From assembly GCA_945952575.1 (NCBI GenBank), contig CAMFIY010000061.1, forward strand, positions 1-11,092: a stretch of 11,092 bases of DNA. Direction: 5' to 3'. Made by a program: the position numbers and the translations under genes. This DNA is from an uncultured Leucobacter sp. Its GTDB lineage: Bacteria > Actinomycetota > Actinomycetes > Actinomycetales > Microbacteriaceae. This document shows, in pieces, positions 1-5,512 of the stretch (its first letter is position 1; each line of letters starts with the position of its first letter). Under the pieces are notes generated by a model. The model ran no database searches. It saw only the letters and a list, made by a program, of their open reading frames with translations, and was not told where the DNA came from.

Positions 1-579
1 AACCTGCTGCGCGAGGGGCTCGACCTCCCCGAGGTCTCGCTGGTCAGCATCCTCGACGCCGACAAGGAAGGCTTCCTGCGATCCTCCACCTCGCTCATCC
101 AGACGATCGGCCGTGCGGCGCGAAACGTCAGCGGCGAGGTGCACATGTACGCCGACACGGTGACGCGCTCGATGCGCGAGGCGATCGATGAGACGAGTCG
201 CCGTCGGGAGAAGCAGCTCGCCTACAACGCCGAGCACGGGATCGATCCGCAGCCGCTCCGCAAGAAGATCGGCGACATCACCGCGCTGCTCAACCGCGAG
301 GCGGCCGACAGCGAAGAGGTCCTGGCGTCGCGCACCTCGAAGCACGCGCAGAAGAGCGGAGCGGGATCCTCCCAGCGTGCAAAGGGGAAGGCGGCGTCGC
401 GGGCCGGCGCGATCGCCGCCGAGGGCGCGGAGAAGCTCGAAGAGCTGGTCAGCGACCTCACCGAGCAGATGCTGCTGGCCGCCGAGGAGCTCAAGTTCGA
501 GCTCGCCGCCCGCTTGCGCGACGAGGTCGCAGAGCTCAAGCGCGAACTGCGCAGCATGGATGCCGCCGGGCACCGCTAG
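1..579 (+). CDS. uvrB: UvrABC system protein B, C-terminal 192 residues (5' end outside window)
   Basis: UvrB is the DNA-loading, helicase-like subunit of nucleotide excision repair: UvrA hands damaged DNA to it and it then recruits UvrC. The frame is open from base 1 to a TAG at 577-579. The first visible residues carry helicase motifs V and VI (NLLREGLDLPEVSLVSILDADKEG cut short here to its core LREGLDLPEV, then QTIGRAARN), which are characteristic of UvrB. A poorly conserved, Ala/Ser/Lys-rich linker follows at visible residues about 100-145. The last 40 or so residues form a UVR coiled-coil hairpin (LLAAEELKFELAARLRDEV), the segment that contacts the matching UVR motif of UvrC. About two thirds of the usual 670-700 residues lie upstream. 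The downstream AraC-type gene begins 28 bp after the stop. No terminator-like hairpin is visible in that gap. Confidence 0.97.
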   Translation, partial: NLLREGLDLPEVSLVSILDADKEGFLRSSTSLIQTIGRAARNVSGEVHMYADTVTRSMREAIDETSRRREKQLAYNAEHGIDPQPLRKKIGDITALLNREAADSEEVLASRTSKHAQKSGAGSSQRAKGKAASRAGAIAAEGAEKLEELVSDLTEQMLLAAEELKFELAARLRDEVAELKRELRSMDAAGHR

Positions 580-607
580 TCATTGTGCCGTCCAGTCAGA
601 AGACGAG

Positions 608-1339
608 ATGTACACCGAGGTAGCGGTTCCCCGTCTGGGAGTGGTCTGGACTTCCGCTGCGGACAGCGCCGACGCGGAGATTCCGGCCGACGGCTCGGCG
701 GACCTGATCCTCATCGAGGACGAACTGCTCATCGCCGGGCCCTCGACACGTTCGCTGCGGACGCGGGGCAGCCCGGGCCCGGTGATCGGACTCCGCTTCG
801 AGCCCGGCCTGATCGGCGCCTACCTGGGTGGCGACCCGAGCGACATCCGCGACCTCAGAGTCCTCGCCCGAGACATCATCGATGCCCGATCAAGATCGCT
901 CGCAGAGAACGCGATGCGCGCGCTTCTCGCCACCGGAGCTGCTTCGGCGGACGCGAGCCCGGCGCAACGCGATGAGTTCCTGAGTCTGACCGGCCGGCTG
1001 CAGGGTGCGCTCGAGTTCGAGCCCGATCCCCGCGGGATCGCAGCTGCGCATGTCATCCGCGCTGCCGCTTCCCGCGGCAGCGCGGCCGACGACGTCGCCG
1101 ATCTCCTCGGCTGCTCGACCCGTCAGCTCAGGCGGCGCATGGCCGGCTCGTTCGGATACGGATACGCCGCGCTGCGACGCGTCATCCGGGTGGAACGGGC
1201 TCTGCGCGCGATCCGCAGCGGCACACCCCTCGCCGACGCGGCCGCAATCGCAGGGTTTTCAGACCAGCCGCATTTGACGCGCGAGTTCCGCGCCCTCGCG
1301 GGCGCGCCTCCGGCTCAGTTCTCAGCGAGCGGCGCGTAG
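608..1339 (+). CDS. AraC/XylS-family transcriptional regulator with DUF6597-like N-terminal domain
   Basis: A probable DNA-binding transcription factor of 243 residues. Residues about 1-90 resemble the DUF6597-type sensor domain of small AraC regulators: a DLI strand (32-34), an AGPSTRSL turn (43-50) and an IGLRFEPG segment (60-67) are the recognisable pieces. The C-terminal part holds two helix-turn-helix units. The first is near residues 160-182 (DDVADLLGCSTRQLRRRM). The second is near 207-230 (PLADAAAIAGFSDQPHLTREF), the usual AraC signature, followed by GAPPAQF. I chose ATG 608 because homologous sequence begins there. The frame stays open back to 188 but that part lies antisense-like inside uvrB, and no better in-frame start exists in the gap. 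The Shine-Dalgarno sequence is weak (GAAGACGAG). The ligand is unknown; the neighbouring VOC gene is a possible target. The 3' end overlaps that gene by 25 bp. Confidence 0.85.
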   Translation: MYTEVAVPRLGVVWTSAADSADAEIPADGSADLILIEDELLIAGPSTRSLRTRGSPGPVIGLRFEPGLIGAYLGGDPSDIRDLRVLARDIIDARSRSLAENAMRALLATGAASADASPAQRDEFLSLTGRLQGALEFEPDPRGIAAAHVIRAAASRGSAADDVADLLGCSTRQLRRRMAGSFGYGYAALRRVIRVERALRAIRSGTPLADAAAIAGFSDQPHLTREFRALAGAPPAQFSASGA

Positions 1340-1716
1340 ATGTCCACCGCGTTCCCGTCGGGATCGAGCACCGTCGCATAGCGCTGACCCCAGAAAGCGT
1401 CCCATGGCGCCACGCGGCCGGTATGTCCGGCCTCGACGAGCCGATGGTACGCATCGTCGACGTCGGAAGGGCCTTCCGCTCGGAAGGCGAAGGCCACGCG
1501 GTGGCCGCCTGTCGGAAGACGGTATTCCGGGTCGAAGGTGCGGATAGTGGACACCGGATCCCACGCGATCCGGAGGCCGCTGGGCAGCACGGTCTCGACG
1601 TGCGGTGCGTCATCCTGCCCTTCGGCGACGTCGAGGCCGAGGAGCCGGTAGAAGGCGAGTGAGGCGGGGAGATCGCGGGTCACGATGCCGATGAAGTCCA
1701 GTGCGAGTGTGCTCAT
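1315..1716 (-). CDS. VOC (glyoxalase/bleomycin-resistance/dioxygenase superfamily) protein
   Basis: A single-domain protein of 133 residues with the paired beta-alpha-beta-beta-beta modules of the vicinal oxygen chelate fold. Module one starts at about residue 7 (DFIGIVTRDLPASLAFYRLLGLDV). Module two starts at about 72 with HRVAFAF and ends with the typical VLDPDGNAVDIYAPL (116-130, shown here in part). The usual first-strand metal-binding His is replaced by Ile9, and the final Glu position is Asp125. It may therefore not be a classical metal-dependent glyoxalase, and binding or sequestration of a small molecule is equally possible. The start ATG (1714-1716 on + strand) is fixed by the onset of the fold and by a TACGCT hexamer 6 nt upstream, suggesting a leaderless transcript. 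No substrate can be assigned. It converges on the AraC-type gene and diverges from pncA. Confidence 0.87.
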   Translation of the reverse strand: MSTLALDFIGIVTRDLPASLAFYRLLGLDVAEGQDDAPHVETVLPSGLRIAWDPVSTIRTFDPEYRLPTGGHRVAFAFRAEGPSDVDDAYHRLVEAGHTGRVAPWDAFWGQRYATVLDPDGNAVDIYAPLAEN

Positions 1717-1722
1717 GGCATC

Positions 1723-1728
1723 AGCGTA
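1723..1728 (-). promoter_or_regulatory. -10-like hexamer of a predicted leaderless promoter (VOC gene)
   Basis: Read on the minus strand, TACGCT (TANNNT) is followed by exactly six bases and then the ATG of the VOC gene. This places the predicted transcription start on the A of the ATG. No convincing -35 element is visible. It has the same geometry as the pncA and uvrA promoters. Confidence 0.5.
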
Positions 1729-1827
1729 CGGCCACCGCGGGATGGCGTCTTGAACGGAACGGACATCCCGAGCAGTCCTCGTGCCGGAGGTGCGGCGAGG
1801 AGGAGCCGACAACGAACCCCGATCGCC

Positions 1828-1833
1828 TAGGCT
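1828..1833 (+). promoter_or_regulatory. -10-like hexamer of a predicted leaderless promoter (pncA)
   Basis: TAGGCT (TANNNT) is followed by six bases (GAAGGG) and the pncA ATG. A -35-like CCGACA lies at 1806-1811 with a 16-bp spacer, matching TTGACA at four of six positions. The GAAGGG directly abutting the ATG is too close to act as a normal Shine-Dalgarno sequence, which favours a leaderless mRNA. Confidence 0.55.
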
Positions 1834-1839
1834 GAAGGG

Positions 1840-2409
1840 ATGAGCCGCGCACTCTTCATCGTCGACGTTCAGAACGACTTCACAGAAGGCGGTGCGCTCG
1901 GCGTGACCGGCGGCGACGCGGTCGCGGCGGGCATCACCCGCTACCTCGCCGATCACTCGGGGGAGTACGAGCTGATCGCCGCCTCCCGGGACTGGCATGA
2001 CGCCGACAACGACAACGGGGGTCACTTCTCGCAAAGCCCGGACTACGTCGACTCCTGGCCGGTTCACTGCGTCGCAGGCACTCCGGGCGCCGCATACGAT
2101 CCCGAGTTCGATACCTCGGCCGTGACCGAGCACCTCTACAAGGGTCAGGGCACACCCGACTACTCGCTCTTCCAGGGCGTGACCGAGCACGGCCAGTCCG
2201 CTGCGCAGCTGATCGCGAGCCACGGGATCACAGACGTCGACGTGGTCGGCATCGCGACCGACCACTGCGTGCGGGCCTCCGCCCTCGACGCGATCAGCGC
2301 CGGCGTGCACGTGCGGGTGCTGAAAGATCTGGTTGCGGGCGTCGCCGCGGAATCGAGTGCCGCAGCGCTGCGGGAGCTGGCCGAAGCGGGCGCCGAGATC
2401 GTCGGTTGA
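1840..2409 (+). CDS. pncA: Nicotinamidase (pyrazinamidase-type isochorismatase-fold hydrolase)
   Basis: Hydrolyses nicotinamide to nicotinate and ammonia, the first step of the Preiss-Handler arm of NAD salvage; a cytoplasmic enzyme. At 189 residues it has the usual length. The catalytic triad is visible: Asp9 in FIVDVQNDF, Lys101 in LYKGQG and nucleophile Cys143 in ATDHCVRAS. The metal-site pattern of the family is present as Asp51 and His53 (RDWH), His62 (GGHF) and His76 (WPVHC). The spacing between His53 and His62 is a few residues longer than in Mycobacterium tuberculosis PncA. The cis-peptide region GIATDHC (137-143) is intact. ATG 1840 is supported by the immediate start of the core beta strand and by the TANNNT-6-ATG arrangement. 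The gene stands alone between the divergent VOC gene and uvrA, which has its own promoter. It belongs to the cysteine hydrolase superfamily, so a related amidase activity cannot be excluded. Confidence 0.93.
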   Translation: MSRALFIVDVQNDFTEGGALGVTGGDAVAAGITRYLADHSGEYELIAASRDWHDADNDNGGHFSQSPDYVDSWPVHCVAGTPGAAYDPEFDTSAVTEHLYKGQGTPDYSLFQGVTEHGQSAAQLIASHGITDVDVVGIATDHCVRASALDAISAGVHVRVLKDLVAGVAAESSAAALRELAEAGAEIVG

Positions 2410-2432
2410 CAACGCTCCGCTGATCGCGAAAT

Positions 2433-2467
2433 CACTCGAACACATGTTCGATTTTCGGGTTCGAGTG
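2433..2467. repeat. 9-bp perfect inverted repeat nested around the LexA box upstream of uvrA
   Basis: CACTCGAAC (2433-2441) and GTTCGAGTG (2459-2467) are exact reverse complements separated by 17 bases. The left arm is also the left half of the SOS box, and the spacer holds the canonical right half (GTTCGA, 2446-2451). The promoter region therefore carries one left half-site facing two alternative right half-sites. The outer arm ends just before the -10 region. Confidence 0.6.
2436..2451. promoter_or_regulatory. LexA operator (SOS box) of uvrA
   Basis: TCGAACACATGTTCGA fits the Gram-positive/actinobacterial LexA consensus CGAACRNRYGTTCG at every position, with an extra symmetric T/A on each flank. 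It lies about 20 bp upstream of the predicted -10 of uvrA, over the expected -35, a normal position for repression. uvrA is a classical SOS gene in many bacteria. Confidence 0.9.
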
Positions 2468-2470
2468 CTA

Positions 2471-2476
2471 TAGCAT
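2471..2476 (+). promoter_or_regulatory. -10-like hexamer of a predicted leaderless promoter (uvrA)
   Basis: TAGCAT (TANNNT) is followed by six bases (GGGGGA) and GTG at 2483. Transcription would start on the GTG itself. The purine-rich GGGGGA touches the start codon, which is too close for a normal Shine-Dalgarno interaction. TATAGC at 2469-2474 is an overlapping alternative that would shift the start about 2 nt upstream. Confidence 0.55.
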
Positions 2477-2482
2477 GGGGGA

Positions 2483-5400
2483 GTGAGTTCGACACCCTCC
2501 GGCATCCCCGAAAGCAACCAGGCAGTGGCGAGCGGCGGCGCCCCGCGCACCAGCAGCACGACGCATCCGCACATCAGCGTTCAGGGCGCCAGAGTGCACA
2601 ACCTGCAGAACGTCGATCTGTCGATCCCGCGCGATTCGATGGTCGTGTTCACCGGCCTGTCCGGCAGCGGCAAGTCGAGCCTGGCGTTCGACACCATCTT
2701 CGCCGAGGGGCAGCGCCGCTACGTCGAGAGCTTGAGCGCCTATGCGCGTCAGTTTCTCGGCCAGGTGGACCGGCCGGACGTGGACTTCATCGAGGGGCTG
2801 AGCCCCGCGGTCAGCATCGATCAGAAGTCGACCAACCGGAACCCCCGTTCGACGGTGGGCACGATCACCGAGATCTACGACTACATGCGACTGCTCTGGG
2901 CGCGCATCGGCATCCCGCACTGCGCGGTCTGCGGCGAGCCGATCCGGTCGCAGACCGTTCAGCAGATCGCGGACACGCTGATGGAACTCCCGGAGCGCAC
3001 GAGATTCCAGGTGCTGGCGCCGGTCGTCAGCAAGAAGAAGGGCGAGTTCGTCGACCTCTTCCAGGATCTCGCAGCGAGCGGCTACAGCCGCGCGATCGTC
3101 GACGGAGAACTGATCCAGCTGAGCGACCCGCCATCGCTGAAGAAGCAGGTCAAGCACGACATCTCGGTCGTCATCGACCGGTTGGTCGCCGCACCGGATG
3201 GCCTCGGGCGCCTCACCGATTCGCTCGAGACCGCGCTGAAGCTGGCTGGCGGGCTGGTCACGATCGACTATGTGGATCGCGAGGAGGGCGGCGACGGCCG
3301 CACCCAGACCTTCAGCGAGAACCTCAGCTGCCCGAATCGGCACCCGGTCTCGCTGACCGAGATCGAGCCGCGCACCTTCTCCTTCAACGCTCCCTTCGGC
3401 GCCTGCCCCGAGTGCACCGGTCTCGGCACGAGCATGTCGGTGGATGAGGACCTGGTGCTCGGGGATCCGGTGCTCTCGATCGATGAGGGTGTGCTGATCC
3501 CATGGACCAGCCAGGGCAAGAGTCTCTACAACTACTATGCCAAGCTGCTGCGCGGCCTCGCGAGCGACCTCGGGTTCAAGCTCAGCACTCCCTGGCAGGA
3601 TCTGCCGGAGGACGTGCGCGAGGCGGTGCTCTACGGCAACGATTTCAAGGTCAACGTGCGGTGGAAGAACCGCTTCGGCCGTGAGGTGAAGTACACGAGC
3701 GGGTTCGAGGGCGTCGTGCCGTTCATCGAGCGGCAGTATGCGGAGGCCGACAGCGACAGTCGGCGCGAGCGCTGGGCGGAGTTCCTGCGCGAGGTGCCCT
3801 GCTTCGTCTGCAAGGGGCAGCGCCTCAAGCCGGAGGTGCTGGCGATCACGGTGAACCGGGAGTCGATCGCCGCGGTCGGCGAGTTGAGCCTGCTGAACGC
3901 CCAGAAATTCTTCAACGAGGTCACGCTGAGCGAGCGCGAGGCCAAGATCGCCGCGCAGGTGCTCCGCGAGATCCGCCTGCGCTTCGACTTCCTGATCGAA
4001 GTCGGCCTCGGCTACCTCACGCTCGCGCGGGCGGCCGGCACCTTGAGCGGTGGCGAGGCCCAGCGGATCCGCCTGGCCACCCAGATCGGATCCGGGCTCA
4101 CCGGCGTGCTCTACGTGCTCGACGAACCGAGCATCGGCCTGCATCAGCGTGACAACCGCCGACTCATCGAGACTCTCATCAAGCTCCGGAATCTCGGCAA
4201 CACGCTGATCGTGGTCGAGCACGACGAGGAGACCATCGAGGCGGCCGACTGGATCGTCGATATCGGCCCCGGTGCGGGCGTCGAGGGCGGCACGGTCGTC
4301 CACTCGGGCGACTACCGGTCGCTGATCGAGAATGACGTCTCGATCACCGCCGACTTCCTCACGGGCCGCCGCTCCATCGACACCCCGGGCAAGCGACGGA
4401 AGCGCGAACGCGGTCGTGAGCTCACCGTGGTCGGTGCGCGCTCCAACAATCTGCAGAACGTCGATGTGACGTTCCCGCTCGGAGTCATGACCGCGGTCAC
4501 GGGCGTCAGCGGCAGCGGCAAGAGCACGCTGGTGAACGACATCCTGTACCGAGTGCTGGCCAATCAGCTCAACGGCGCACGACTCGTTCCGGGCAAGCAC
4601 ACCCGGGTGACCGGCCTCGATCATCTGGACAAGGTGGTGCACGTGGACCAGGCCCCGATCGGCCGGACACCGAGATCCAACCCCGCGACCTATACGGGCG
4701 TGTTCGACAAGATCCGCACGCTCTTCGCCGAGACTCCCGAAGCGAAGACCCGCGGCTATCTGCCCGGCCGGTTCAGCTTCAACGTCAAGGGCGGACGTTG
4801 CGAGGCCTGCGCCGGCGACGGCACCCTGAAGATCGAGATGAACTTCCTCCCCGATGTCTACGTGGCCTGTGAGGTCTGCGGCGGGCAGCGGTACAACCGT
4901 GAGACCCTGCAGGTGCGGTACAAGGGCAAGAACATCTCCGAGGTGCTCGACATGCCGATCGCCGAGGCGGCGGATTTCTTCGAGCCGATCTCCGGGATCC
5001 ACCGCTTCCTCAAGACGCTCGTCGACGTCGGTCTCGGCTACGTCAGGCTCGGGCAGAGCGCGACGACGTTGAGCGGCGGCGAGGCGCAGCGCGTGAAACT
5101 CGCTACGGAGCTGCAGAAACGCAGCAACGGCCGCAGCATCTACGTGCTCGACGAGCCGACCACCGGTCTCCACTTCGAGGACGTGCGCAAGCTGCTGCTG
5201 GTGCTGAACGGGCTCGTCGACAAGGGCAACACCGTCATCACCATCGAGCACAATCTCGATGTGATCCGCAGCTGCGACTGGGTCATCGATCTCGGTCCCG
5301 AGGGCGGCAGCGGGGGCGGCACGATCCTCGCCACCGGCACTCCTGAGCAGATCGCGAAGGTCGACGCGAGTCACACCGGCAGGTTCCTGGCAGAGGCCTT

Positions 5401-5512
5401 GAGCAAGCATCCCGGCGCCCCGGCGACCCGTGCGGCAGCGAAGCGAACGACGACTGGCAGTGCGACCACGCGTCCGCGGCCTCGAGCCGAGCGGACGAAG
5501 GTCAAGGTGTGA
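2483..5512 (+). CDS. uvrA: UvrABC system protein A (excinuclease ATPase subunit)
   Basis: UvrA is the dimeric ABC-type ATPase that recognises DNA lesions and loads UvrB. At 1009 residues it is full length, with two nucleotide-binding domains. NBD I has Walker A GLSGSGKSS (58-66), signature LSGGE (521-525) and Walker B with D547/E548. NBD II has Walker A GVSGSGKST (674-682), signature LSGGE (863-867) and Walker B with D890/E891. The NBD I zinc module has Cys283, His287, Cys308 and Cys311; His stands where many homologues have the second Cys, as I recall for other actinobacterial UvrA. The NBD II zinc module has Cys773, Cys776, Cys796 and Cys799. About 30 residues of low-complexity sequence precede the conserved core, and a basic tail (983-1009) follows it. 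The GTG start is supported by the leaderless promoter geometry. The stop overlaps the uvrC start by 4 bp. A LexA box lies upstream, so SOS control is expected. Confidence 0.98.
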   Translation: MSSTPSGIPESNQAVASGGAPRTSSTTHPHISVQGARVHNLQNVDLSIPRDSMVVFTGLSGSGKSSLAFDTIFAEGQRRYVESLSAYARQFLGQVDRPDVDFIEGLSPAVSIDQKSTNRNPRSTVGTITEIYDYMRLLWARIGIPHCAVCGEPIRSQTVQQIADTLMELPERTRFQVLAPVVSKKKGEFVDLFQDLAASGYSRAIVDGELIQLSDPPSLKKQVKHDISVVIDRLVAAPDGLGRLTDSLETALKLAGGLVTIDYVDREEGGDGRTQTFSENLSCPNRHPVSLTEIEPRTFSFNAPFGACPECTGLGTSMSVDEDLVLGDPVLSIDEGVLIPWTSQGKSLYNYYAKLLRGLASDLGFKLSTPWQDLPEDVREAVLYGNDFKVNVRWKNRFGREVKYTSGFEGVVPFIERQYAEADSDSRRERWAEFLREVPCFVCKGQRLKPEVLAITVNRESIAAVGELSLLNAQKFFNEVTLSEREAKIAAQVLREIRLRFDFLIEVGLGYLTLARAAGTLSGGEAQRIRLATQIGSGLTGVLYVLDEPSIGLHQRDNRRLIETLIKLRNLGNTLIVVEHDEETIEAADWIVDIGPGAGVEGGTVVHSGDYRSLIENDVSITADFLTGRRSIDTPGKRRKRERGRELTVVGARSNNLQNVDVTFPLGVMTAVTGVSGSGKSTLVNDILYRVLANQLNGARLVPGKHTRVTGLDHLDKVVHVDQAPIGRTPRSNPATYTGVFDKIRTLFAETPEAKTRGYLPGRFSFNVKGGRCEACAGDGTLKIEMNFLPDVYVACEVCGGQRYNRETLQVRYKGKNISEVLDMPIAEAADFFEPISGIHRFLKTLVDVGLGYVRLGQSATTLSGGEAQRVKLATELQKRSNGRSIYVLDEPTTGLHFEDVRKLLLVLNGLVDKGNTVITIEHNLDVIRSCDWVIDLGPEGGSGGGTILATGTPEQIAKVDASHTGRFLAEALSKHPGAPATRAAAKRTTTGSATTRPRPRAERTKVKV

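Noticed and set aside
188..607. Upstream extension of the AraC-type gene frame into uvrB
   Set aside because: The extension is Arg/Ser/Pro-rich and out of frame with the well-supported uvrB C-terminus. Family similarity starts at ATG 608.
2406..2411. A perfect TTGACA (-35 consensus) at the pncA stop codon
   Set aside because: No TANNNT hexamer occurs 15-19 bp downstream, and the uvrA -10 is about 59 bp away, so it is probably chance.
1717..2574. Upstream extension of the VOC gene frame across pncA and into uvrA
   Set aside because: The open frame continues only as a shadow of pncA. The VOC fold begins directly after the ATG at 1716.
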